Of a stretch of DNA of 64,000 bases, positions 53,460 through 64,000 are shown in pieces. This DNA comes from Ricordea florida (Eukaryota > Cnidaria > Anthozoa > Corallimorpharia > Ricordeidae). How positions within the stretch are numbered: the stretch's first letter is position 1; every line of letters begins with the position of its first letter. A model generated the notes under the pieces. That model was not told where the DNA came from, did no database searches, and was given only the letters and a program-made list of their open reading frames with translations. A program made the translations under genes and the position numbers. The stretch lies in the NCBI GenBank assembly GCA_949710005.1, contig OX453280.1, forward strand, positions 17,240,773 to 17,304,772, written 5' to 3'.

Positions 53460-54353
53460 ACATGCCATGTAATTAAAAAGCTGTATCTGTATAGTGTTCT
53501 GCTTGAATATGACAGCTGATTGACTTTTAACAAGCCTCCGGGGGAAAACTGCTGATACGAGGCCCATAAAAAAATATTCAATATGCCAGTAACTCACAAG
53601 ACAATAATTACAAAGTTCTACATGTATAAAGCGCTGTAAGCCGACACAACTGTAACATAACTTCTAAACATTGATACATAAGTCTAATACAAAAATCATA
53701 AAATTCTTAAGGAAACTAGCAAGAAAGATGAAATAACAACAATAAAGTTTTTTTTAATAATGCACAATTTTATGACAAATATCTTTTCTTTCCACAAGGG
53801 TTTTTAGTCTCTGGAAAAACATTTACACGTAACATAATAATATGAGGTAATTTATGTTTCGGTTGAAAGTAGTTTAAAATGTTGCTGTTTCAAAAATATT
53901 TAAGTTCGCTATCAAATCTAGTGTAACAAAGTAATAGTTCTGTCACGGTAAACATTTTCAGACGTTCAGAATAATGCCTGTTTATGGTCCGTGCGTTCAG
54001 CAGATGTTAACCCAGGCAGAATGACAAATATCAATTAAAATAAACGTGACAAGAACAACACAGAAGCTAACACACAGTACGTGCTGCTGTAGTGTCGTTT
54101 CTTTTAAAACAAGAAAAAGGAGACAATAAATCCGCTGGTGAAATTCAAGATAAACTAAACCCAAGCAGAAAAACTGTTTTTTTAAATATGTAACACGAGC
54201 TTGCATTTGTTACTCTGTAATAAACCCCCCGCCTCGCCATCCACTTTCATTTCCCGGCAATTAGGACGAAAATTCTTTACCTCCGTTAACAAACACGAAC
54301 GTTCGCGTAAAACTTAAGATGTTTGCCCCCAGCATGTAACATAAAACGCTTAC

Positions 54354-55398
54354 CTTTTGTTCGAGTGATATCCTTGATTCTCCTCACTGATTTCAAGTCC
54401 ACTGCACCTGACCAGAGGACTTGACAACGATCGCTCGCTTCATTAGCAGTGATAAATGCATTTCTCTCGTTTCTCATGAGGAGTCTCTGAAGAATGACCA
54501 ATGGTCCACAAAAACAAGCACTTAAGTAAGTTGCTAGCCTTCCAAGGAAATAACAATCCTTTTTTAGATATACAGTCTTGTAGTCCAACGACTCCAGTAC
54601 AACTCTTGAAGAGAGAAAAATGTCTCCAATGCTCTCATGCATTTGAAATAACAAACCGGTGTCTTCAGTTTCCTCGAATTTCGGAAATAAAACAACCCTC
54701 CAGAGTTTTTCAAAATCTCTGAAATTTGAGTGCCCACATGTATCTTTCAAATCAACGGGAATCATCAACGACTTTCCATCATTTTCAAGTAAATAATTGG
54801 TCGTATTTAGGTTCTCGAATTCCTTCCAACCAAATCCGGTCAATACACGAACAGGAAATTGAGTAAATTTGATGAACGGGCTGCAAGTATGGTTGCAGGT
54901 CTCGGATATGTGCAGCCACTTGTCGGAGATCAGAGTTCTAACTTCTTCTAAGGTTACCTTTCCCTCAAAAAGGAAAAAAATGTTGGAAGTTGGTGCTGTA
55001 TTTGCACAAGTTTGTAGCCATACAGCATCGGATGCGGACATCTTTGAGAGTTTTCCGCCTCTATGATGTCGAAGGCTGCAATACAGAGCGAGTTTCCTCA
55101 CGAAAAAACAGACAGGAACTGCAATAAATACCACACAAATAAGAAGCACAAAGAGTAAAATGTTAATAATCCAGTTCGCTGTTGCTATACAGAATCTGCC
55201 GAGTAAAAAAGAGTCTGTAGGATGGGTCAGTCTTTTGATCTTGCCTCGCCGGGACTGGTTAAATTCTGTCCGTTCTTCTGGGGTTGTCTGGTTGTGTGTC
55301 GAACGATTATTGTTCCTTGGAGAGGCCCAGCATCCATCATCAATGGAACACATTGCTTCTAGGCTGAATAAGTGAGTAAAAGCGCTTCGTCGTAGCAA
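54354..55398 (-). CDS. WSD/DGAT-like acyltransferase, exon 1 (N-terminal domain)
   Basis: 348 codons. A hydrophilic start precedes a strong membrane helix (INILLFVLLICVVFIAVPVC, about 77-97). Then comes the acyltransferase N-terminal domain with MSASDAVWLQT (family LS--DavwL), FEGKVTLEEVRTLI and VDLKSVRRIKDITRTK. The catalytic motif, normally HHxxxDG, reads HESIGDI (about 250), so the second His and the Gly are replaced. A second hydrophobic patch lies at about 285-310. The donor AAAAG/GTAAGC in phase 1 fits exon 2. Intron 1 is 6.6 kb. Substrate unknown; enzyme activity is doubtful given the motif. Confidence 0.78.
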
Positions 55399-56704
55399 CT
55401 TGTCTCGGTAGGAACTCCACGAACTGCCAAACGAATCGTTCCGCTAGATTTTACACGAACGGACATTCTTAGGTTCCGTCCCAGGCAAGATCCTCGTGCT
55501 GAAAAAACGATGTCAAATATTCACTCACCCCATCTGCAGGACAATAGTTATAAATATATCATTTTCATTCCCTAACGGACGTTTTCTCTTACTACGGGGT
55601 AGTCAACCATCTACACATCTGTTCAGCGCCATAAACCAGATGTCACTTGGGAAACGCCGCCATATTTGTTTGTTTTTCGTGCAAACTCAAAGCTCGGATG
55701 ATTGGATGATCATGTCTAAGGACGATTTTTATTGGCTTACAATTTAGTTAAGCAGCCGGCGCGAAAAAATAGTGAACAGTACGTTATCGAGATGGTTGAC
55801 AAAGTTCACAACTTCACCGACTCAGCATGTCAAGGAAAATAAGAAATACGTGTCTGAGATGTGCAGCCCTGTTTGTTTTTCCACTGTCAAGCGTTGTATC
55901 AGAATATTATTAAAGGGGTAAGGAATATCACCAAAAATTGCCAAACTACAAATTGATTTCCAAAAAGTTGAAGGCGGTATTATTTTTAAAATAGTCCCGT
56001 TCTTTTATGGAAAAAATTAATATTTATAATGAAGTATGACAAGTTTTATTTCTAAGAGAGACGGTTAGCGTGGAATTGCCATCGTGCTGTACACAAAAGA
56101 CCCTTTGCTTCGAACATTATCAGCATTATCAACATTATATTATTATATTATTATCATTATCAGAAAAATGAATTAGAAATGTAGATAGGCTTTCATATTT
56201 TCTTTGCAAATATCCTAAAGTGTAATTTGTTGGATAATATATATGTGCATAATTTATCATAGAACTTATGTAATTTTCTATGACACGAGAGAAATTCGAA
56301 ACAGATATTTGAAACACACAAATCAGAAAGGTGCCCTTATTTACAGGTAGCCCTATGAATACGTTGAAAAATGATTTTTCAGTCTAAAATTTTACACTGA
56401 TAACCTGGCGTACAATCCCCATCGGATAAGACCGGGTAATCCTTGTGTATACAAAAATTGGAATTTCGTGTGTAAACAGCTGCACTTCAGCGGGGGAAGA
56501 GATAGACGCTGAGATATTGTTTTTTTCTTTTTCCGAGTTTACCGTTTTAAGTTTTGAACAAACCAGTGGTTACCATCATGAAAATCCTTGCATACTATGT
56601 TTTTAGGGAGAGGAGAAGGGGTGTGCTTTTGTAAGGCAATTTACTAGGCTAAGTGAGAGTATCACTCCATGTAGTCCCACATATACATAGTCTTTCTTTA
56701 TATT

Positions 56705-57083
56705 AGGGAGCTTAAGCAAGAACGACGACGACGCCGAGGGCGGCACGTTTGAAAAAATGGATTTGTTTTCCTCCTGTACCAACTTGGGCGGCAGGCTTGT
56801 CTCATTTTTTTTTTTCCACAATTTTTCAAACCGCCGATTTTTCTAACTTAACCCGGCCGTTCACAGTTCATGAAAAATATATTTTTTGGCAATTTCGTCG
56901 TTGTGCACTCGCGTATTCCAGAAAACCTGAAAAATGGTCATTTCATGTTGTTGTTTTGCACAGGACGGCAACGAAATCTACCAGACTGTGTTTGAACGTG
57001 CAGTTTAATTGTTTCATTCATCAATGCTATTGTTTGGTGTCGGTTGTATTCGACGTCGTCGTCCTGTTTTGCTTAAGGTTCCT
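56705..57083. mobile_element. MITE-like element with GACGACGACG ends
   Basis: Ends AGGGAGCTTAAGCAAGAACG and, inverted, AGGAACCTTAAGCAAAACAG, each followed by GACGACGACG. About 379 bp. The open frame at 56749-57108 inside it shows no motif. Confidence 0.5.
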
Positions 57084-57757
57084 CTATTTTAATAGGGATG
57101 GGTGCTAAGTCTTCCCGGCATGGAATAATAATAACACGAAACTGACAGCACACACAACGCTGGCTCCTCAAAAAATGCACCTTCAAGCATTGCTTAGTGT
57201 AATACTTTTAAAATTCGAGTGAAACACAGTTAACAAAATAATCAAACTTTTAGAGTTTGAGATTCTTTATTTGTTATCGGAATCTGTGTTTTGAATTTGA
57301 GTCAGCTGCCGTGTAATAAATTCAACAATCATAAAACTCCTTGTAAACTTCAGCATCTTACTTCCTGTAGAAAACCACAAATCTGAAAACGATCGTTTTA
57401 AAATAGAAAAAAGATATATATTAAGATGCTATCGTGATTATAACGACAACTGCAGGAAGATGAAAGGAAATCTATGACCTGCGATTGGTTATGCTCTTGT
57501 GCCTTTAACACGGCAGCTAGGCCGCGTCAGACTGAAACGGCTGATCCGAATATATGCAATTAGTATAAATACTCAGGTGATTATACAAAACCGCGCGCTC
57601 TGATTGGTTCGCTATCTCGGATTATTGGCCGATAATCACCTCGACGAACAAAATGGCTGCCAGTCGTTCGCACGCTTTTGATGAAATAGAACTTTTTCTC
57701 GTTGCAAAATGCTTTTCTCTTCTTTTTTGAAATAATCACCTGTGTATTTATACTAAA

Positions 57758-57860
57758 ACAATTATTCGCCTTAGGCTCAGTGATTCTCGGTGAATATTCA
57801 CCTCGACTTCGTCTCGGTGAATATTCACCGAGAATCACTTCGCCTTCGGCGAATAATTGT
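57758..57860. repeat. 103-bp palindrome with CTCGACTTCGTCTCG centre
   Basis: Arms ACAATTATTCGCC...GGTGAATATTCACC and their inverse meet at CTCGACTTCGTCTCG. The same 15-bp centre (inverted) lies in the middle of the 42-43 kb fold-back element. Confidence 0.75.
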
Positions 57861-58107
57861 TAATTAAGCGTTCGCGAAGAAATTCAGATGAAAAACGTCA
57901 CATGCGGATTTCAGTCTCTGATGCAGGTAGAAAGTAGCCACCAAAGATTCAGTCAAGAAAAATTGAGCGGATCAAGAAACCAGAAAGAGTAATTATGAGT
58001 ATTTCTTCAGGAGTGCTCAACGAATGTTTTTTTCCAGAAAGGTGTTTTATTGCATGTTTCGATGTTTTGCAATCGGCGGAGTCGTTTTTGGTTAATAATT
58101 AACTAGC

Positions 58108-58640
58108 GTGGGAAAAAAAGAGCCGCTCCTCACTGCCAGCAAGCAACGGTTATTCAATTATTTTAGCCAGCAAGCAAAGGCCTATTTACTCAGTTGTTGC
58201 CAGCAAGCTTTCAATTCCAAGGAAAAACTCCCAGCGAGGATTTTTATTGCGTTGTTTTGCCAGCGGCTTATTTTGACTTTTCAGATCTGCCAGCCAGGAA
58301 ATTTATTTAGAAGTTGCTTTTTGCCAACATCTAATTTGAGTTTTTGTTATCTGTATCCTGGATTTGCCATATTGGTGTGTGACATGACTCCTAAATTACA
58401 TGATTAGAGATCTCTAGCTAGAGAGCACTGCAAAAGGCTGCAGGTCAGCTAGAAATAAAGCATGCCATTCTTTTCCCAGCAAGTTTTTATTCAATATGCG
58501 AGCAATATGAGAGCAAGTTTATCGGTATTTCAGAAAAAAGCTAGCAAGGTTCTGGCTCAAACAGAAAATTAATTTCCCAGCCAGCTCAGTACGGTCTGCG
58601 GAGCGGGTATTTGGAGGAGCGGCTCCGCTAGGTACTCTTG
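58108..58640. repeat. Repeat rich in GCCAGCAAGC units
   Basis: Irregular CCAGCAAGC / GCCAGC units between inverted GAGCCGCTCCTC (about 58121) and GAGGAGCGGCTC (about 58615). Probably a non-autonomous repeat; the frame 58108-58407 is not supported as a gene. Confidence 0.35.
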
Positions 58641-59117
58641 TTTCTTCCTTCGTAAGAAAGTCTGATATTTACAGAGGTCCATGCCACTGAAGAGGAAACT
58701 TGTACTGTTTTCCTTTAAATAAAAAAAAAAAAAATTGACATACTGATCGATATCGAAAAAGTCCCACTTTTATTTGTTTCGACTAGCAGCTTCAAATGGA
58801 AAAGTGAGTAACTTTCATAAAATTGAAGCCATGATTGTTTATTTTATATGTTCCACTGTTGGCTGTGAGTGTAGGGCACCAATGAAAGACTGAGACTTTA
58901 TGACAGCTGTAAAATTCCCTCCAAAGTAAACTTATTGGTGGTTGGAGTAGAAAATGCTAATGAGTGGCATAAAGCTTACTGTAGTTAAAACAACATCAAA
59001 GGGAGGGGGGGCTGGTGTGATTCGGAAAGAACCATTTAAAAATTGTGTAATTTCCCCCTCAGCTTGCCAATTTTTTTCATAGGGTGTGATTGGTCCATCT
59101 GTTAAAGGTCAACCAAA

Positions 59118-59690
59118 ATGGCGTCGCGTAATAAACCTCAGAGCTTATCCGAGCTTGAAATGCTAATTCATTCGCTGATGTCGACTTTCTTTTGCCAAAG
59201 AAAATAATTAAGTACACAAGATCTACTTATTGGGAAGTCGACAGGCTCGTTGAAAGACGTGAAAGAAATGGAACGGTAAGTGTTTGGATGTAGCGCATGA
59301 TTTCTTTTTGCCCGAAACACCCCCCCCCCCCCTCCCAAAAAAAAAAATTAAAATTCCCTCCAAAAAAGCATTAACCACCGAGCCTCCAGCCTCGTAATCA
59401 CACCATGTAGCTACCAGTCTTTTATCTGTCCATGAGCTGATGGTATTAAAATGGCGATCGTTTTGGCACAGAATTTAGTACAATTACTATTCGCGGATGA
59501 GCTCATACTTGCGGAAAGAAAGCTAAAAAAGCCGCAAGATTTTCGGGGTGTACAAAGTATTTTTTGTCGTAAATGTGGAATATCATCTTTAAACGTAAAT
59601 AATTTGATTGGGATGGATCGATTCCAGCAGACGATTTCAGCTGGGGCAAGATGTGGAAAGTGTCATTCACAAAGGTAGGCGCCATTTTAG
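59118..59690 (+). pseudogene. Unrecognised coding-like fragments
   Basis: From ATG 59118, a frame starting MASRNKPQSLSELEML changes frame near 59178 into a stretch with YTRSTYWEVDRLVERRERNG that ends at a good donor (GTAAGT, about 59276). A second piece at 59451-59675 encodes paired CxxC motifs (CRKCG and CGKC), possibly a zinc ribbon, and also ends near a donor-like GTAGGC. Not recognised; low confidence. Confidence 0.25.
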
Positions 59691-60139
59691 TGTGTTGCAA
59701 AGGGCATTTATTCGGAATAAAATAACCAAGAAAGCCGCAACGAGTGTTTGATTTACCAAAACAAGATAATTATGCAATGAAAGTACTGATGCGTATTATT
59801 CGATCTAGCACTGGGATGGGGCTGTTGCATCCATTGTACGAATTTTATAAGCTGGTTTTATATGAATCCCATACTGGTCCCTATCTTCTTCAGCAAGTTT
59901 AATATTCTAAGTGTTACGGTCTATTGCACACGCCCGGTTCGGAATTTCTGGGCTACCGTGACGAATTGCATATAAACATTCCACATTCGTTGTTGTCTTA
60001 GCCACTCATTAATCCAACTAATATGATGTTGGTACAACTTAAGCGCGTCATACAACATAAACCATGGGCTCCTAAACTAAAATCGATGAAAGTATCAAAT
60101 TTTACATAAGCGCAGCAATAAGATACTCTCGAGTATCAT

Positions 60140-61300
60140 ATGGTGTAAAAGCGGAATCTACTCTCCACATAATCACATTAAATCCATGGCCATTCACAGC
60201 CACTGAATCCGGGTGAAACATTGGAAGTGGAGATTCCTAGTTTGTATGAGGACATTGTTATGGTACCCGATAGTGTATTTCTGATATTCAATTTAACAGT
60301 TACAGGACATGCGAATAATACTGTTGTGAATAACATTGCTTCAGGATATTCAGAGATACGACTTATTAATGACCTACAATGATTTTTTCTCAACCACCAA
60401 AGGTCAGAAAGATCGCCTGAGACAAGGTATATCATATCCAATAAAAACATCCGAAGACTCCGCACTAATGAAGGTGATAAAGATACAACCAAACCTAAGG
60501 ATTTTCTACTGTCCGCAATCCATAAAATTAAATATTGCATTCCCCTAGATCACCCAATTCTAACTGACAGTGGAGTATTCTATCCACGAGCTTAAGAGAC
60601 TCTTTGAAATTCGAGCTTACATTTGCACCGGTCAATGATATTATAAATTAGACTGATGATGTAAAGCCTCCAAATTATCAATTAACCAACCTTGAATTAG
60701 AATACAGAGGTATTACAAGTGATTATCTGGTGCAAGAAGCCACAACAGCATTCCAAGTTGGGAAGGGATATTTCTACGAAAATATTTATAGTATCTAGTG
60801 GAAACTTTCATTATCTACCAGAAGAAAGATGGTATGATGCACAAGCACATTAATATTCCCAAAAGATCAACAACTGGAATATTGTGCTTTTTTGTGGATG
60901 AAAGTTATACCGGTATGAGAAATTCTGAAAAGTTTTTGAATCCCGATATTGCTTCGGTTTCTATGGACATTGATGGCATTCCAAATCGATTATATTCTGA
61001 TCTAGCGGTATGGAGCCAACCGATTTTTGGAATAGTATTAAACACTGGTGGAATTCTGGAAATATAGGTGAAAGTGATTTTTATGAGTCAGAATAAATTC
61101 GCATTGTGGATTGATCTTCGAAGTCACTTTGATGTCCATATTCATGGTCGGGTTGATCCTTAACTGATACCTGTGATGGAAATAGACTCGCCATCTGCAG
61201 AAATATGACAGGCTCTGGTAAATTAACTTGTGATATGTTCCTAGTGGCAGATGCGCTAATAGAAATTAAAGGCAAATCATTGCTATCGATCAAATATTAA
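60140..61300 (+). pseudogene. Decayed stand-alone copy of the Polinton capsid gene
   Basis: Blocks homologous to the 414-residue protein at 32898-34142 appear in the same order: KAEST near 60148, GHANNTVVNN near 60307, QRYDL and a GQKDRLRQGI region near 60350-60430, GKGYFYENI near 60765, HINIPKRSTTGIL near 60845, GIPNRLYS near 60975 and a terminal SIKY then stop near 61300. They are scattered over several frames with stops and a shortened middle, so the gene is dead. No other Polinton gene or TIR was found near it. Divergence from the intact copy is substantial, so it derives from an older relative rather than from the intact element here. Confidence 0.8.
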
Positions 61301-61813
61301 CTTATTCTCGGTTTATTTGTTGATAATCTGCTGGTATTTGGCTTGTAATTTGTTGAACATTTGCTAAGAAATGCTAGGAAATGTTAGGAAATATTGCATT
61401 TCTCACATTCTACAAAAATTGGTCGAAACGGTGGTTCAATTGGTTGTCAAGGGTCGGTCAGATAAATTTGGATGGGACTAGTAGATTAGTTGATTAGTAG
61501 ATTAGTAGATTAGTTGATTAATAGGCCCTTTGCAGGATCTAGTCACGTGCCTGGATACCACTTAGCAACACCATGCTGGGACGCAAGCGTTCCAGCGCCA
61601 TCTGTAAAACAAAGGCTGAACACTGAGGTTGTTGCGTGCGATCAAGCGAGACAAGTACCTTTCGAAAAGATTCCCGTTACTACGATAGCGGATAATTTTT
61701 CTCTTACACAAGTTGGCTTTAACCTCTTGTGCTTTTTAACTGGATTCACCGGCAAATAAGCGACAATTTTTCTTCGATTCCTGCAGCAAGTCGGCGAGTG
61801 AACACGTAGCGAC
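61301..61813. other. Spacer before the SWIM-YqaJ gene
   Basis: Contains a short tandem repeat of GTAGATTAG / TTGATTAGTA units at about 61478-61530. No gene seen; the open frame at 61514-61759 has no motif. Confidence 0.45.
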
Positions 61814-61829
61814 ATGGCGAACTCTGGAG
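61814..61829 (+). CDS. SWIM/YqaJ gene, exon 1
   Basis: 16 bp, ATG plus MANSG and one base, then donor GAG/GTAGGG. Phase 1, matching exon 2. Chosen because it is the nearest ATG with a fitting donor and the full frame then adds up to 1533 bp (510 residues). Confidence 0.55.
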
Positions 61830-62015
61830 GTAGGGAATAACCTATAACTTTTTGTTATGCATTCTTACTCTCCTCTTTTCGCCATGTAACTTTCTTAGTG
61901 TCTTTTGAGGCCTTCTAGAAAATGTTATTTTAGCGTCGTTGAAAGTATTTGGTGGCCGCATCTGGTGGCAAAAATGACATGTTCTGTGAGACTTTAATCC
62001 ATATTTATCGTACAG

Positions 62016-62186
62016 ATGGTAACTCCGCGTCAGACTCAAGAGAAGCAACGACCCAGGATCTGAGTTTATTCCCCAGTCTATCTTTCAGTGAGGTTGAGGA
62101 ATATGCAAAAAAGTCCTCTGGCTGTGAAAATACTGCAAAGGCCTACAAATTCTTTGCAGAACCAGGTTATCTCCATGATATCAAAG
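62016..62186 (+). CDS. SWIM/YqaJ gene, exon 2
   Basis: 171 bp between acceptor TCGTACAG and donor CAAAG/GTAAGC, phase 1 on both sides. Encodes a Ser/Thr-rich start and SFSEVEEYAKKSSG then a segment ending GYLHDIK, which continues smoothly into exon 3. Confidence 0.7.
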
Positions 62187-62259
62187 GTAAGCTTACGCAA
62201 GTGGTGTATTTCCCAGATACCGAGTATTCGCTGATTTTGTTGTATGCTGCTCCTTTTAG

Positions 62260-63605
62260 TTACATATTTTCCGGATAAAGCTAAAGTCAAAGGCAAGTGC
62301 TTCAGATCAATGAAGAAAAGTGAAGCCCCACACTCTTTGGAAGTGTCTGTGCCACTACAGGCAATTAACGAGGACCCCAAAATAACCAATGCCAAGTGTT
62401 CCTGTGTTGCTGGTATGAGTGGCTACTGCCATCATATAATAGCCTTACTCTTCTACCTGGCCCACTGTAAATTGTATGGTCTCAAGGCTTTGCCAGATGA
62501 TTTAACATGCACCAGTTTGCCACAGCGGTGGAGTGTTCCCAGGGGTAAAACTATTCAGCAAAAAGAAATCCAGGATTTGTTGGTCAAGAAACCACAGATG
62601 GGAGCTGACTACTCTAGGTACATTAAAAGCACTCTATATTCCCCATCCAATGTGTATGGCATACTTAGCAAGAGTCATTTTAACAACCTCTCACCCAAGC
62701 CATTGATGGCCTCTATTGTTCCATCTGTACAAGAGCTCCCTGGATTACCTTCTGTTGTAACTAAATTTGGACATGCTGTTAGAGGCAGTGTCCTCTCATA
62801 CCAGCAGAAATTATCAGAAGAATACGTAATTAATGACTTATTCTGCGAGGCATACCCTGAGTTACCACTGCCTGATGCTGGTGACCGGTTTGAAAATAGG
62901 GTTTCAATTTGTTTGAGCCCTGAAAAGCAAGCATCATTGGACTCTCTATTTGTTACAAGGGAAGTTGCCATTGATCTGCAAAGTAAAACTGTCACGCAGA
63001 GTGAAAACAATTTGTGGCACCTTCTTCGCAAGAAACGTATCACAGCAAGCAAATTTGGCTTGTGTGCAAAGAGGGTTTCGAACTTTGAGAGTCTTGTTGC
63101 ACAGCTTAATCCCAGCCGTCACGTCACCACTCCTGCCATGAAGAGAGGTATTCAGCTGGAGGCCAGAGCTTCAATGGTCTATGCTAATGTAGCAAAGGGG
63201 GGGATGGTTAACCTCTATCCATCAGGACTGGTCATCAATCCAAAATGTCCTTGGCTTGGTTGTAGTCCAGACCGAAAGGTTTATGATATAACTTTAGCAA
63301 ACCAAGGCCGTAACCCATTCGGTTTGTTAGAAGTTAAGGTTGTCAAAGAGGGGGAGACCAGTTTCAATAATGTAAAATATTTAGGAGTGGATCCTTTTAC
63401 CCAGGAGAGGAAATTGAAGGAAAATCATGAATACTACTCACAGGTTCAATGTCAGCTTGGTCTGACTGGTCTTGATTGGTGTGATTTTTTTTCCTACATG
63501 ACTGATACAGATTTTTTTTGCCAAAGAATTTACTTTGATAAAGACTTCTTTCAAGCTAGTAAGGATAAGGTGGACACATTTTTCTTCAATTATTTCTTAA
63601 ACTAA
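62260..63605 (+). CDS. SWIM zinc-finger plus YqaJ-type nuclease domain protein, exon 3
   Basis: 448 codons including stop. A SWIM finger (CSCVAGMSGYCHH, about residue 108 of the protein) is followed by a linker. Then comes a YqaJ/lambda-exonuclease-like PD-(D/E)xK domain: TASKFG (about 322), a RGIQLE-type helix, D in LGCSPDR, E-x-K in LLEVKVV, and QVQCQLGLTGLDWCDFF. All expected catalytic positions are kept. Cnidarians carry many such genes, often thought to derive from viral or transposon recombinases; the cellular role is unknown. It starts at acceptor CTCCTTTTAG in phase 1 and ends at TAA 63603-63605. AATAAATAAATA near 63857 may be the polyadenylation signal. Confidence 0.85.
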
Positions 63606-64000
63606 TTGTCAACAGTAATCTTAGTAATTATTTTTTAAGTAAGTAAAGGAGAAAATTATACTTAATATCATTTTGTTCTACTCCCCTCTTCCCACCAGTG
63701 AGAGTTGTTATGTTTTAAGTTGCCCACATGTAACTAGTAGGTTCAATCACTGTTTTGTGTAAGATAATTATAATGTTTTATTATACATATCATCTGTGAA
63801 CACTTCTTCGATATTATGATCCTCTTACATAATCGTGGTAAGCCATTGCTGTAGACTAATAAATAAATATTACTTGTTTTTTAGAACTAATCATTGTCAA
63901 TAGAACCGCCACCCTTCAGAATCAGGGGTCCCTGAAAATTTGTTAGTAAACAGACAACAGTGTATATTTGGTTGACAGTGCCAACCATCGACAGGGGCAC
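63606..64000 (+). other. 3' flank of the SWIM/YqaJ gene
   Basis: AT-rich, with AATAAATAAATA at about 63857-63870 as likely polyadenylation signal. No further gene before the window ends. Confidence 0.45.

Larger units (their letters stand above)
47785..54353. other. Long intron 1 of the acyltransferase-like gene
   Basis: 6.6 kb. Contains a 52-bp hairpin insertion (47989-48040), a poly-A run (about 49260-49280), an 88-bp direct duplication (about 49340-49485), a SINE (about 50411-50708), a decayed multicopy gene (about 50720-52420) and a TTAA MITE (53358-53459). The rest is AT-rich with no gene seen. Confidence 0.5.
55399..58107. other. Spacer upstream of the acyltransferase-like gene
   Basis: No recognisable gene. 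Holds the MITE at 56705-57083 and the palindrome at 57758-57860, plus an inverted pair (TATAAATACTCAGGTGATTA near 57555 and TAATCACCTGTGTATTTATA near 57733). An open frame at 55496-55747 is unsupported. Confidence 0.45.

Noticed and set aside
59008-59407. Possible MITE bounded by GGCTGGTGTGATT-like sequences
   Set aside because: The two ends do not align as inverted repeats beyond a few bases and no target duplication was found.

Overview
The window looks like nuclear DNA of an anthozoan cnidarian, most likely a stony coral. The genes are intron-rich, the intergenic space is long, and miniature inverted-repeat elements are frequent. A tRNA-derived SINE, a BEL/Pao retrotransposon and a Polinton/Maverick are also present. 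The species assignment is inference; no rRNA or mitochondrial marker is visible. There are no CRISPR arrays, operons or ribosome binding sites.

Left region (1-18.5 kb): a head-to-tail cluster of rhodopsin-class GPCR genes on the minus strand. One gene can be assembled from exons at 18364-18532, 15028-15219 and 6362-6812, followed by either of two seventh-helix terminal exons (4491-4662 or 3722-3917). All junction phases agree. A second first exon (278-473) belongs to a paralogue that runs off the left edge. The second intron of the assembled gene holds a complete, very young BEL/Pao element (7949-14874; one difference seen between the 331-bp LTRs; target duplication TACAT) and a SINE. The first intron holds a short element with a clear type I hammerhead ribozyme (18009-18053).

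Middle region (18.5-24 kb): repeat-rich spacer, a long palindrome (20445-20668), a frameshifted SANT/Myb-like gene and a MITE with TTA target duplications.

Polinton/Maverick (24005-39964): an apparently intact 15.96-kb virus-like element. It has 499-bp terminal inverted repeats with one mismatch seen, and a CCTAA direct repeat outside both ends. It encodes a protein-primed DNA polymerase B with an embedded endonuclease VII-like motif, a retroviral-type integrase, a packaging ATPase and a probable major capsid protein. It also encodes a second structural candidate, several small predicted membrane proteins and several unknown proteins. A TTTAAAG-type box lies about 19-27 nt before most of its start codons and appears to be an element-wide promoter. 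No maturation protease is visible. Part of the late region is tandemly duplicated (30.6-32.2 kb).

Right region (40-64 kb): a graveyard of fold-back elements (40-46.5 kb); a three-exon gene for a wax ester synthase/diacylglycerol acyltransferase-like membrane protein (46797-55398, minus strand) whose catalytic HH motif reads HE; a decayed multicopy gene inside its long intron; a decayed stand-alone copy of the Polinton capsid gene (about 60140-61300); and an intact three-exon gene for a SWIM zinc-finger plus YqaJ-type nuclease protein (61814-63605). Working together: the Polinton genes form one replication, integration and virion-morphogenesis module, while the host genes are unrelated to it and to each other.
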